The notes under the pieces: model-generated
Database searches by the model: none
What the model was told of the DNA's origin: nothing
Seen by the model: only the letters and a program-made list of their open reading frames with translations
Made by a program: the position numbers and the translations under genes
Part shown: positions 1 to 10,830 of the stretch, in pieces
Position numbering within the stretch: position 1 is the stretch's first letter
How the letters are laid out: every line of letters begins with the position of its first letter
Assembly (NCBI GenBank): GCA_963969525.1
Contig: OZ018393.1
Span: 27,223,183-27,287,182, forward strand
Source of the DNA: Ontholestes murinus
Lineage: Eukaryota; Arthropoda; Insecta; Coleoptera; Staphylinidae
DNA length: 64,000 bases
Direction of reading: 5' to 3'

Positions 1-1638
1 TCAAGTAAATATAATTTTTTGACCTTCTATTGCATTATTTATTTCTATCTACACCTTAACATGAAATTCTAGAAAGTGCACAATTTATAATGATCGATCG
101 GAACGGAAAGAGTCGTGTAGGAAAGTCCGATCGTTATATAGAGCAGAGGCATGTTTCAATAAATGTCAGATTATATAAGAAAATATATGAATTTTGTGGG
201 GGACGATCGGCATACGCCCTCTTTTGTTGCGCACCCAGGCGATCAAAAGAACAATGCTGGTTTGTTGGAGTAAAATAACAGTACTAACGCCTAACGATCG
301 GTTGCATTTTTATTACGCCAATGTCCAATTCAATTCTTTGGAGGAGAAATTGAACTCATTACCGAGCTTAAGCCAATCAGCCGGGGTCATGTGGCACGAT
401 TTCCCATTACGAAAAGTAGATCGCCACAATTTTAATAATTAAGTATAAATCCGAAAGCAAAAATGATTACGTCCTCGGCTAAATCTAGGATTTAAGTGAA
501 TTTACGTAGTTATTTCATCCACTTGCCGCTCGATTTATCATTGCCACACCGCGACTTTTCCTCAACTATATCGAAAGCATTTACATAACACCCACGTTTG
601 CTTAATGGATGCGAACCGGAATAATTCCTATAAATTGGAAATAAAGTAATCAAACAGCTGTTTACTTTAATAAAGTAAATGAAAACATAGAATTGTGAGA
701 ATTTGAGAATATTTCTGTAAGAATATTCGAGAACGTGAAGAGTACAATTAATATTAAAAGTTTAAAATGTTATTTTCTTCCCTGTATTTATTGAAATTCT
801 AAATGCAGTTAAGAAAAGAATATTTTTAACTTTTAATATAATTTGAGAACATGTTGATATGTAATACGAACCGATGCCTATTGCTAACATATGATTTATA
901 ACCCCTGACAATAAAGTTCGGTGAATTGTTTCTGTAACAGGAAATTTGACTAATATTCCTGGAATACAACGAAACGTGACAAGGCTTTTGAACACCATCC
1001 CAAAAGAAGCCTTCTTGAAAAGTTTCCAGGACATGTCTAGCAGATCTCTGCATAGTTATGGGAGGTTACTATTTCAAAGAACAGTAGGGTAATTCTTGTT
1101 AATATTTCATCTACGTTAATATTACAGGACTATTCGCCGAACATTATTGTCAGAGGTTGTATACAAGCTTGATGAGAAATTGTTTTTGATGTTTGTATTA
1201 GCAAATCGTGCGAGACATAAATACATAGCAAAATGCAATTCTATAGAAACAATTTTTACAAGAGAAAAATGGAATTAATATCGTCAACTTTTTAAAAATG
1301 CGAGTTTTGTTATAGGCTCTAAAAATGCATAAATTCAATGCAAATTTATAATTAGGATTCACTTGGTTTGTTTCGTTAAAATGATTGAGAAAGAAAAATA
1401 TGATGTGCTAACTATTATTTCTGATATTTACTTTTTAATATTCACAAATGATTGAATATAATTTAATTGTTCGAAAAGATGTTTTAACTATTTTAATTAT
1501 ACTTCATATAGTATATAGATTTGAATAAATGTATCTGTTTTAAAAATACACAAAAATATGAATCTATCATAAATTGGAAAAATGGTGTTAACCTTTCATT
1601 ATATTTACTGTAGATTTTTTTGGTTATAAAAATGTTTA
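1..1638. other. AT-rich DNA without a recognised gene
   Basis: Short open frames occur near 90-440 and on the minus strand near 760-1050, but none resembles a known domain, and codon use looks like the surrounding DNA. The 90-440 stretch is somewhat richer in GC and repeats the word ACGATCGG three times; I cannot assign it. Confidence 0.5.
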
Positions 1639-2056
1639 CTAATAAATAGAAAAAACACGAAAATATTTTCGTAAAATCTACAACAAATGAGTCTTATTAA
1701 GACTACAAGAACAAATCACTTTTGAACAACCTATATTCATTTCTTGTTCCAAATTACCATAGTATAGTCACTCACAATCTATTTTAACGTACATTCAATC
1801 ATTTTTACTTCATTTTACAGAAAGAAATACGTTCAAACTAGTGTTGCTTTGATAGCCTTGCTATTTTGTAACACGCAAATTACTTTTGTATTATTCAATG
1901 TCTGTCGAAGTATTAGCTAGAGAAGTAGTTGTTTCAAAAGTGATTTGTTCTTGTAGTCTTAATAAGACTCATTTGTTGTAGATTTTACGAAAATATTTTC
2001 GTGTTTTTTCTATTTATTAGTGAATTTTCTACAACGTAAAGGACTTATATATTTTA
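1639..2056. repeat. Palindromic element with long arms, a 3' extension and a 15-bp flanking direct repeat
   Basis: Arms of about 90 bp at 1638-1729 and 1921-2021 are near-perfect reverse complements, each holding the self-complementary core GTCTTATTAAGAC. After the right arm about 36 bp are unpaired. The 15-mer ttataaaaatgttta stands at 1624-1638 and again at 2057-2071, which reads as a target-site duplication. A duplication this long suits target-primed insertion better than a cut-and-paste MITE. Diverged single-arm relatives are at 12143-12262, 13300-13412 and 41270-41390. No coding capacity. Confidence 0.7.
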
Positions 2057-2347
2057 TTATAAAAATGTTTATTTATACTCAAAATATAGTCTCCTTAAAA
2101 ATGTTATTTTTAAATTTAAGATTGAGAAATCAAAAGTGCCTGATAAATATTTTAATGCAGTAGAAAGTTTCATGCTGGCCATGCTATTACTTTTTATTAC
2201 ATCATCAAGTCTTGTTTATAACGTACTTTATAACCGACATTATACAATTAAAATTATTCCAAGTACTATTCTCAGGTGATTAAGCAGCAACACTCGGACA
2301 TATGTGCGTCCGTCTGTGTACTCGATATCTGGATATCAAAATTCAAA

Positions 2348-2404
2348 ATGTCCATAAAGGGAAAACAAGTTGACTCCGTAGATGGTATTGAGGCCTTCGC
2401 GACA
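2348..2404 (+). other. Weak candidate first coding exon
   Basis: An ATG in the context AAAATGT opens 19 codons that run directly into GTGAGT at 2405-2410, a good splice-donor shape. The peptide matches no family I recognise. No promoter can be proved upstream. A possible acceptor (pyrimidine tract then ACAG at 3431-3434) leads in phase 0 into a GC-rich 42-codon frame beginning Leu-Cys-Glu-Arg-Cys, but this link is speculation. Chance occurrence is quite possible. Confidence 0.15.
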
Positions 2405-2587
2405 GTGAGTTTATAACAATGAGATTTTAACGACCTCAAAAACCTACATGGATTGCATTAACTTTTTAACTTTGCAAATTGTATTGTATAATAATTAAAA
2501 CTTACAATTTTACAGTCACAGTGACAAAATATATCATAAAAATATACATATTAGAATACTATTTACAAATATACTTTATTTGAGCAA

Positions 2588-3070
2588 TATCTGACCTCTC
2601 AGTAATATGAATTTAACGTATAAAATCACACTTATTTCCTGCTCCCCTAATTATTTTAGAACAAAAACATAAGAGACCAATTTTTTTATATAATTAAAAC
2701 TATATAAACACTTTCAAATATATATTGTAAAATGGCTTCTTCATGCGAAAAATTGGTTCTTCGCCTGAAGGAGCCACAGTGTGTCGAAACAAGTGTAACG
2801 TTTTACAATATATATTTAAAAGTGTTTATATAGTTTTATTTATATAAAAGTGAAGATGAACTTTTAACGTTTATCAGCCTCATCAATCAATTAACTTTAA
2901 CTTTATTTTTGTTCCTCACAAAAGATTATGAAGAAGAAAAATTATCTAAGTATCTTTAATTCTAAATGATTTTGTGTCTCTTATGTTTTTGTTCGAAAAT
3001 AATTAGGGGAGCAGGAATTTGCATAAGTGTGATTTTACATGTTAATTCCTATTACCGAGAGGTCAGATCA
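2588..3070. repeat. Nested palindrome: outer arms about 95 bp, inner arms about 45 bp
   Basis: The outer arms at 2588-2683 and 2970-3070 share the word CTGCTCCCCTAATTATTTT and match through most of their length. Inside, 2693-2735 and 2797-2842 form a second palindrome (AAACTATATAAACACTTT and its complement). The centre of the inner palindrome carries a hammerhead-like core on the plus strand. Between the inner right arm and the outer right arm, 2871-2890 holds tatcagcctcatcaatc, also found in the minus-strand hammerhead-like motif at 43874-43890. The arrangement (inverted tail, ribozyme-like core, tail) recurs at 43684-43853. Confidence 0.7.
2760..2800 (+). ncRNA. Degenerate hammerhead-like core
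   Basis: CTGAAGG (2765-2771) is followed by one A, a five-pair stem with one mismatch (GCCAC at 2773-2777 with GTGTC at 2781-2785), GAAA (2786-2789), then a mini-stem CAAGTG and UA. This is the same layout as the much better motif at 29648-29690 and shares most of its bases, including the TTCGC before the core. The A9 position is G, one stem pair is broken and the stem I partner is largely lost, so cleavage activity is unlikely. Confidence 0.45.
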
Positions 3071-5271
3071 ACACCTGGTATATATGCAAATGGATATATG
3101 TCCATACTATGAGTAATTCTGAATCAGTATTGATGGTGTATAAGCATTGTTTAAGAGGAAAATCCTTTAAAACGTGAACTTCCTGTATTCGAGTATATTT
3201 TAATAGTTTGTTAAACAATTTTTTTTATTGTTTTGTTCAAATGCTCCTTAAAATACAGAATTTTCCATCTTTGTTTCAACTTTTTCGTAGGTAGACATAT
3301 AATCTATTGTCGCATTGTTTTAAATTAAACGGTTTTAAATTTATCCTTAAAATTATTAAGTTCATCACGTAGCCACTTGTTTCGGTAGTCGATTCACTCT
3401 TTTTTTTTCCTGTTCAACATTGGATATGGTACAGTTGTGCGAGCGTTGTTCACTTTCTGTGAGACCGTTAGCGGGTCAGCAGTCGCTTCCGGCCGGGCGA
3501 AAACGGGGACAATTCGTTGACCCACTAACACCTCAATGTAGCCAAAATACCAGCGTGGAGTTGTTGTGATGCAACAGTACCTTCACACACATATGATCTT
3601 CAGCTTAAAAATACTCGCTGGAGAAATGCCATATACAGATTATTGTGAGAACGTCAACGAGGTGACCAAATGTTTGAATCGATTACGTTGATATGATTTC
3701 GAAAAACAGTCTAAATTTAAGTCTTAATTGTGATGTGTACAATATTTTATAAACAACCTTTAAGGAAATAGTCGACAATGTTGCATGTAATGTTGCTTAA
3801 GCATAAGAGTTTTTAGGAAACAATTTTGATATTAGTTGGTAAATGCTAACTAAAACATGTTTAATAAAAAATTAAAGTAAATATTATTTAAAATGATTTA
3901 TGCAACACATACATTATTACAGTAGATACTTTGTTCACTGCACTCTTGATGAAACGAAGTTATAACATTAGGTAATTTTAGATTAGAACATTTGTTATGT
4001 TTCATATTTTTGTATTTAGTTTCCTGACATTTTCAAAGGAATTACAAACAAACAAGTGTTCTAATTTAAAATTTTCTAATAACATACATTATTGACATCT
4101 TATTTAAATTTTTATTAGATTTTTTATTAAATTATTTAAAATAGATGGTCCAAAGATTATGTTGTTGGTGTATCTAATGGAATAATTTTGGAATCACTGT
4201 TATTCGTTTTATTTATAAATAATTGACACACGTGCTAGACGTTTATATCACAATATTTACAGACGATACAAATTGCTCAATTGAGGTTGCACTGTAATGG
4301 TAACCAAAGAATCTTTATACCAACTAAGTACGTGCCTTGATTTCCAATAATTAATAGTAAATGCCTTACAAGGAATACCTTGAGCCATACAAATATTACC
4401 TTAAAAGGTGAAAAAGTTGCTGACATGAATTTTATACAATGATTAGGATTAACCCTCCAAATAACCTCAAGTGGGACTCACACATTAATACCGTCATACA
4501 TATCAAATCATCCAGACATATAAGTATGTATATCAGAATGTTGCAAAATTGGTACATCTCACATTAATTGAAATACGAGATAATTTTCTGGGTTTATACT
4601 ACACACATAAGCTAAGAGTGTATAACAAATACTGTCATAAGTGTAGAGTTAAATATTCCATTGTAAAATAGATCGAAATCGATCTGTAGCTGTTGTCAGC
4701 AGAACAATAATTAATGTTGGCAGTTTCCTATGACTCATGGGTGGTTATCCACCCAAACAGGGATCTAGTACAACGCTTAGACAATAGATGCCACCTTTAT
4801 GAAAATATCTTACCTGAAGGTTTACTGGTTCATGGTTCTTGTTGACAGATTACAATAAATAATTGACCCCTATTATTCGAAACGATAAATAATAAATAGT
4901 TTGGAAAAATATATCCATACTCAAAGTTGTAATTTTCTGTCTTAATAACCAAGATATATGTTTATTTGAAAAAATGGCTTTTTTTACTTTTTTCAAAATA
5001 TCTAGTTACCCTTGACTTTTTTATCTTGAAAACTACACTTCTTTATCTTCTTTTACTTCTCTATCCCCATAGAGAACATATTAAAAAAACTCTCTTCAGA
5101 GTGTTTCTGTGACTCAGGGAATGAAATTAACCACATAAGTGAAAATGAATTATTTGAAAAGTCTTCAAATGATCAAGATACAAGCCATCAAAGTTGAGAA
5201 ATTTTAACACATTTTTCTAAATATTTTCAATACCGTTCTTGGTAGACTGCTGCAAATTGGTACAGTCTAAA
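3071..5271. other. Mostly single-copy AT-rich DNA
   Basis: No protein domain was found. Around 3435-3566 is a GC-rich island with a hairpin (GTTAGCGGGTCA with TGACCCACTAAC) standing out from the AT-rich surroundings. A perfect six-pair hairpin GGGTGG-TTAT-CCACCC lies near 4738-4755. Confidence 0.4.
4758..4812 (+). repeat. Copy of a dispersed repeat with core CAATAGATG
   Basis: The words CTAG-TACAACGC-TTAGACAATAGATGCCACCTTTATG resemble segments at 16010-16066, 24296-24358 and, reversed, 15826-15880. It has no coding capacity. The family is unknown to me. Confidence 0.45.
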
Positions 5272-5573
5272 CCAGTGATTCCCAAACTCTTTTGGCTCAC
5301 GAACCCCTCAAAACTTCCCCACGAGTGAAAAAACTACATAACTGCATAATAGAAAAATTACAAATTTCTCTTGGATATCCTGAATGGTAAATGGTGGCGT
5401 AAAAATAAAATATAAATAAAACATTTTGATGAAGAGTATTTATTAAAATTACGACATGTTTTATAATACACACAAAAAAACATTAATGACTTGGATGAAC
5501 TTGCTGGGATGTTATAAGTGTATTTATGTCCGGCTCAATGTTTGCGAGTAATAGCCGCAAATCCCCACGAGTG
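5272..5573 (-). mobile_element. Terminal region of a hAT element
   Basis: The sequence CCAGTGATTCCCAAACT followed by GGCTCACGAACCCC is the typical terminal inverted repeat and subterminal text of animal hAT elements related to ZBED5/SCAND3. It sits downstream of minus-strand hAT transposase pieces at 5931-7800, so it should be their 3' end. The opposite terminus could not be found. A Penelope-like fragment directly follows at 5574, separating the end from the transposase. Confidence 0.6.
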
Positions 5574-5910
5574 CTAATTTCTAGTCGATTTCTTTTTTTT
5601 TGTAATGAGTCTTATAACGGCACTGAATATTTCTAGTTGTTCAAGCAGGTTCAACTTCTTGCCTTTGTTGCAAATATGTAATACTTTGATCTTCTCGTTG
5701 AATGCGTGTCCTGAATCCATGAGATGGTTGGCATATGTTGAGAATGTCTTTTTGTTGATGAAGCTCCTTTTGTACTCTGATAATCTGTTTTCAAAGCTAC
5801 GGCCTGTTTGTCCTACATACACCTTTGGGCAATCACCACACTGTGGAGTGGCTTTCAGCTTCTCATTTGTGAATAATTCAGTAAGTTGCTCCTGTATTAG
5901 TATGTCTTAA
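5574..5910 (-). pseudogene. Penelope-like element: GIY-YIG endonuclease fragment
   Basis: The minus-strand frame reads ...CGDCPKVYVGQTGRSFENR and goes on with the C-terminal pattern seen in Penelope-like elements: a His after NHLMDSG and the LLEQLEI segment carrying the expected catalytic Glu. This is the GIY-YIG nicking domain at the end of the PLE protein. Reverse transcriptase is absent, so the copy is 5' truncated. It lies inside a hAT element: hAT transposase sequence resumes on the same strand at 5931. The frame stops after a lysine run near 5580, and no clear hammerhead motif follows. Confidence 0.75.
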
Positions 5911-7148
5911 TCTGTATTTGTGCTCTGAGTTTGACGACTTGCAAAAGGGCTCAACACTCAGTCGGGAATATTCATGTGAAGAATGTCTTGAAATCTTCCT
6001 CTTCCCAAGTTTTGTTTGTACAGCAAAAGCTTTGCAACAAACGCAGATATTACACTTTTAGTTTTGATAAATTTAACGTGTCACCTTATAGTTTCAAATT
6101 AGACTCGTTAAATCTGGCTAATAATGGTCATATAGGCGATGTCATTTTGATAATTAAATTTTGCCACAAATCATTATCTTCACTCTCCAGGAATTCTAAC
6201 ACTGAGTCATATATCATATATCTGTCATGCTGACATAAACAGCTATAAAATACTTCCCGAAAAAGGGATTAAATAACCGAACAGTAAATAGAAGAAGTAA
6301 TAGTAAAGTCTATTCATGGGGTTGAGTGGAAGAACATTTGAAGAAGTGAACCCGGTTCTCCTATCGGCTAAAATTTTAAGTATCACCTAAATGGACAATC
6401 AAGTTTCTCAGCGCCATTTAGAGACTTTAAACAGAATGTTATTTCAAATTTTATATATAATTTTTGTGATATATTATTAGATAGGAGTACAAAGATGTAA
6501 AGCAAAATAAATAAAATAAATAATGAGCGAATAGAAGCGATGCAAACATGCACCTTTAGATAACCAACGTACTTTTGTGTTAAATAGTAAACTATTACAG
6601 TCATAAATTCATGAAGGTTGTGACTTTTACTAGGTGGTAATCCATATTTAAACACATATTGAAACACTTACTATGTTTTTATCACAATTAATTAATTGTG
6701 TTCAGCAAATTATCTCTCATTTTGATTTTATTAACTGCTCTACTGCTCTAATAACATAAGTTTCATGCAAACGTTCACTAATGTTTTTTGGGACCAAATG
6801 ATGTGGTTTAATGACATAATATATCGATAATACATTCAGTATAGCTTGTTTTATATAATCCAGAAAGCCTCGGTATCGTCCTACCATTTCCGGAGCACCG
6901 TCAATAGAAACGGAGATGATATTAGTCAAGGCTTTAACATCGAAAAATCTTTTCAATTCAGTAAATAACGTTTCACTTTTCGTATCAGTTTCCAAACATT
7001 TAGTACATAATAATTCTTAGGAAACTTTTTATTCAAATGTTTAATTGTGGAGGCGTTTACTTTGTGGTACATCTTGAATATACTGAAGAAAGAAAACAGG
7101 ATCATTTTGTTTTACCACTTTTTATTTAACAAATTACATGTGACTATA

Positions 7149-7176
7149 GTTTCGACTATCAACTAGTCATTATCAA
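7149..7176 (-). ncRNA. Hammerhead-like core, left arm
   Basis: The minus strand reads TTGATAA-T-GACTA-loop-TAGTC-GAAAC. The stem is five perfect pairs. Compared with the hammerhead consensus CUGANGA, positions 3 and 8 differ, so activity is doubtful. Conservation of layout with the 63107 copy argues for RNA ancestry. Confidence 0.4.
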
Positions 7177-7183
7177 TTTATGT

Positions 7184-7211
7184 TTGATAATGACTAGTTG
7201 ATAGTTGAAAC
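7184..7211 (+). ncRNA. Hammerhead-like core, right arm
   Basis: This is the plus-strand mirror of the core at 7149-7176: TTGATAA, T, GACTA, five-base loop, TAGTT, GAAAC. The last stem pair has become a G-U wobble. Confidence 0.4.
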
Positions 7212-7869
7212 TATAGTCACATGTAATTTGTTAAATAAAAAGTGGTAAAACAAAGTGATCCTGTTTTCTTTCTTCAACTTTTTCTTCTTTTACAAATCTC
7301 ACATAAGCTAAAAGTAAAGCTTCATTTCCTGGTAATGTTGATATTCGTCAAGCTATGTAAAGAATTCAGATAATTAAAGTAATCGCGTAAAGTCTGACAC
7401 ACTGAGCCATTTCGTCGATCTTACAGTATTATTACTCAGTGGAATTCTTTTTATAATATCGAAAGCTGGTTTGTGCAACACGATGTGTATTACCTCACTT
7501 ACAGCTAGTAGAATAAGTTCTTCGCCAATAGTGTGCACCTTTCGCAATCATTAAAGAAATATTATAAGAAGCACGCAGTACATTGTTATCTCTCTTAGAT
7601 GTTGTCCCTGTGAGTTCTTACAATCTCGGTGTTTTCAAATATTTTTCTTTGAGTATTTGAAAAAACCTTAAATCCTTATCTTTTTTGTCACTATGTATTT
7701 ATATTAAATGTTCCTTAAGCTCAGAAGGTTTCATTGAATCATTTGACATCGTTTGACTACATATAAGACACATAGGTAAAGTACTATTTCCTGGTAAGTA
7801 AGTATGTAATATATTTGGTGTCAATTAATGGAATTAGACATGTAGATTGATACATAAGTAGATGATTTA

Positions 7870-9440
7870 GATTCTATAAACTTCTAATCAGCAATCATCC
7901 CCGTTTGTATTCCATGTTAATTTAGAGTCAACGTATATGCCTAAGAACTTTGAACACGTTATCGGGAAAGAATGAATAGATTTTAATGAAAATAAAACAT
8001 TTGCTGTCTTGCTCTCATTTAATGTCAGATTATTAGAGTTAACCATTGACGTGTTAAAATTAGTGATTCGCATTTAAACACTTTACTAACGCACTTACTA
8101 TGTTTTAACCACTAAAAAATTATGTAATATATACCTATACATATATTTAAAAAAAAATAGTGGTTAAAACATAGTAAGTGCGTTAGTTAAGTGTTTATTA
8201 TGAATTACCACGTAGTAACGGTTGCCACAGTCCTTATGATTCGCATTTAGGCCCATTGCAGATTGAAGATTATGTGATGCAGATTTTATAGTTGTATCGT
8301 CTGCATATAGAAAAGCTAATTAATGATTGTAGATGTTGGGATGATCATCGATTAATATTAAAAATATTAAACGGCCCAGAATGTTGGTACGTATGTGGAA
8401 CAACGATCTCCAACTCGTACCATTTGGTACCGACCTGTAAGATAGGGTGATATAAGTTTGCAACTGAGGGCAAAAAGTTATAAAAGTACAGTTTTTGCAG
8501 GAAAATATTTTGCGGGACACAGTCAAAAGCCTTACTGAGGTCTAAAAAGGTTGCAATAGAATACATACCTCTCTATCTTTTCGATATTTCCTCAATAAAG
8601 CTACGAAACCCGTACTGCATATTGGCGAATATATTATGCATTTACAAAAATTCACTTATTTGTTTAGCCAACACATTCTCTAGAATTTTAGAATTAATGG
8701 GTAATAGTGATATCGGTCTATAGTTATTCATATCACATGTATCATCTTTTTTTATGTATAGGGATAATGCAGACCCTTTTTAGCTTAGCGCACTAGGAAA
8801 TATACTTGACTTAATGCAACTATTACTTATAATTTTGTAAGAGGGCTTATGATAACATCCAAAACACTTTTAAGAATGTCAACGGTAATTCCATAAATAT
8901 CTTTGCAATTTGTGTTTTTTATTGTACTACTTGCCTAATTTCAATAAAACTAACCTCTTTAAATTTGATCATTAATGGATAGATTGTTATGTCTGAGCAA
9001 CACTACTAAAAATATATTAAAATGTTTTGGATCAATATCATAGGTAGGTTTTGATTTGATTTATTATGAGTAGCATTTATAATCATCCACATCGACTTCG
9101 GTGAGAAATTATGATTGGCGTGTATTCGGGCTTGTTTAAGAGCATAATTATAAGATCTTTTATATCTTATATAATTGCTTCTAACTTCTGGTAGTCCATT
9201 GCTAGTATCTCGGATTAATACTAATGTTTCCCTCATCTGTTTCAAATTTATTAAGCCATTTTATATTTAATTTATTTTGTTTACCCATAATTTGTTTGTT
9301 GTTTTTTTAAACATTGCTGCAGAGTGTTAGTGTAAATTGATCAAATTTAATTTCAATATCAGAATTAACCTTCTGGATAAAGCTCCAGTTAATGTTTACA
9401 ATAGAATGGTGACGGAATAAAGCCATATTTCATATATTCA
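7870..9440 (-). pseudogene. Jockey-type LINE: reverse transcriptase fragment
   Basis: On the minus strand, from high to low coordinates: an endonuclease-RT linker (9440-9006, including YKRSYNYALKQAR), RT segment ATFLDLSKAFDCVP (8566-8500), and a later segment NNLTLNESKTANVLF ... FLGIYVDSKLTWN (8050-7900) typical of the stretch after the YADD motif. The catalytic YADD itself is not readable. Many stops and frameshifts. A 160-bp insertion (8077-8236) splits it. It is old and non-functional, belonging to the Jockey/CR1 group by its KAFD and KFLG motifs. Confidence 0.7.
8077..8236. mobile_element. Small palindrome-plus-tail insertion with 8-13 bp target duplication
   Basis: Arms at 8077-8117 and 8158-8198 (TAACGCACTTACTATGTTTT and its complement) are followed by an unpaired 38-bp tail containing ATTACCACGTAGTAAC. 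The word tgattcgcattta flanks it at 8064-8076 and 8237-8249. Removing the insert plus one repeat restores the Jockey-type reading frame, which confirms insertion. Tail relatives at 25190-25260 and 28480-28525 end in ATGATT, so the first five bases of the repeat might belong to the tail; the duplication is then 8 bp. Confidence 0.7.
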
Positions 9441-9589
9441 AGACTGTATTATCTGTATTTTTCTTTTCGCCTCACACATACTGTTATCTGAAAAAGAGAG
9501 GCCTATAAATATATAGGAAAATTATTATTTGCAACAAACAAACAAATATATTTTTTTAAATGAAATGCTGTAAGTGTCACATATAGTGT

Positions 9590-10830
9590 AGGTACTCCTT
9601 GTGTACGACATGATGGTTGTCAAGGCTAACCTATTTTAGGTAAGCTGTCAATTTTTCAGACACGTGCGTCGTTCCGTTTTTTGTTTACTAGGATATCTTG
9701 TGAAGCAAGTCAGGCACTTTTGCAAAAATGGATAAAAGCGAATTTCGTGCAGTCATCAAACATTTCTGGATGGATGGGAAAAAGGCGACGGAGATACGAA
9801 ATATTTTGCAGAAAGTTCATGGCACATCCACACCTTCATTTTCGACTATTAGTTTCTGGGTGAGCGAGTTCAAACGTGGCCGTACGAGCACCAAGAATGA
9901 ACCACGCAGCGGACGTCCAAAAACGGCCACAAATGAAGAAATGGTCGACAAAGTTCATGATCTCGTCTTAGCCGATCGACGAGTGAAGTTGCGCGAAATA
10001 GTAGAGACCACGGGCATCTCATATGAACGTGTGCAAAATATCGTGCACGAACATTTGGGCATGAGGAAGCTGTCGGCGCGATGGGTGCCGCGTTTGCTGA
10101 CTATGGACAACAACCAAAATCGTGTGACCACTTCAAAAGAGTGTTTGGCCTTGTTAAAGCGTAATCCAATGGATTTTTTTCGCCGATTCGTGACCGTGGA
10201 CGAAACATGGATCCACCACTACACACCAGAAACCAAGCAGCAGTCGAAACAGTGGATTTCTCCAGGTGAATCTGCTCCGAAGAAGGCAAAGACTGTCCCA
10301 TCAGCTGGAAAGGTCATGGCCACCGTTTTTTGGGATTCGCAAGGTGTGATACACATCGACTTTTTGCAGAAGGGAAGAACTATCACGGGACAATACTACA
10401 GCGATTTATTGGATCAATTCAACGACATATTGAAGGAGAAACGGCCTCATTTGCAGCGGAAAAAAGTGCTCTTCCGCCACGATGGCCCAGTCATCCCGAA
10501 TCGCCAATGCTAAATTGGTTGAATTGGGCTACGAGGTGGTGCCGCATCCCCTGACTTCTTTTTGTTCACAAACATGAAGACTTGGCTCGGAGGCAAGCGC
10601 TTTACGTCAAATGAGGAGGTCATCGACGCCACCAAAGCTTATTTTGCAGAGTTCCCAAAATCATATTTTTCTGAAGGCTTAAAAAAGTTGGAGCACCGCT
10701 GGGAAAAGTGTATCGCCCTTTAAGGGTACTATGTTGAAAAATAAAAAATAAAACCTGTTTACTGCGTTTTCTTGCCCATTCCGGAAACTTTTCAATCTTT
10801 TCAGTCACAGAAACACCCTGCATATATACT
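9590..10830 (+). mobile_element. Mariner transposon, defective
   Basis: A transposase relic with short flanking untranslated DNA. The right end contains CAGGGTGTTTCTGTGACTG on the minus strand near 10800-10825, a plausible terminal repeat. A matching left repeat was not found near 9590, so the left boundary is approximate or truncated. Confidence 0.65.
9728..10722 (+). pseudogene. Mariner transposase, frameshifted and missing the third catalytic Asp
   Basis: The first 261 codons are open. They contain the N-terminal helix-turn-helix (KHFWMDGKKATEIRNIL), WVPRLLT, FVTVDETWIHHY with the first catalytic Asp at residue 158, and HDG with the second near 252. The expected HDNAP text is shortened, shifting the frame. 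The frame then resumes as a readable C-terminus (WLGGKRFTSNEEV ... LEHRWEKCIALKGYYVEK). The segment normally reading PYSPDLAP, which carries the third Asp, is deleted. It is close to the mauritiana/cecropia-type mariners. It cannot be active, though it is only moderately decayed. Confidence 0.85.

Larger units (their letters stand above)
7084..7276. repeat. Near-perfect palindrome made of two facing Penelope-like tails
   Basis: Arms 7084-7179 and 7181-7276 are almost exact complements around a very short centre. Each arm, read outward, gives TTGATAA, one U, a GACTA/TAGTC stem, GAAAC, then a tail (AAATAAAAAGTGGTAAAAC ... TGTTTTCTTTCTTC). The same order and tail, with different stem bases, occurs at 63050-63140. 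It is inserted in the hAT transposase. This arrangement suggests head-to-head copies of one PLE terminus. Confidence 0.7.
5931..7800 (-). pseudogene. hAT transposase, BED-finger type (ZBED5/SCAND3-like), broken
   Basis: Read on the minus strand, about 7790-7620 encodes a BED-finger segment (CLICSQTMSNDSMKPSELKEHL). 6995-6717 holds the core with VSIDGAPEMVGRYRGF, HHLVPKNISERLHE and VIRAV, and 6233-5931 a later segment (ARFNESNLKLQGDTLNLSK). Stops and frameshifts occur throughout. A large palindrome (7084-7276) and a Penelope-like fragment (5574-5910) interrupt it. Such transposases cut and paste DNA with an RNase H-like fold. This one cannot make protein. Confidence 0.75.

Noticed and set aside
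90..442. Two overlapping open frames of 62 and 82 codons
   Set aside because: No recognisable domain, and composition equals non-coding neighbours.
1640..2020. Stem GTCTTA/TAAGAC in the palindrome arms as hammerhead stem II
   Set aside because: The flanking CUGANGA and GAAA elements are not recognisable in any copy.
5605..6233. Plus-strand open frames of about 100 codons
   Set aside because: They are antisense to Penelope-like and hAT coding text on the minus strand, which gives clear family matches.
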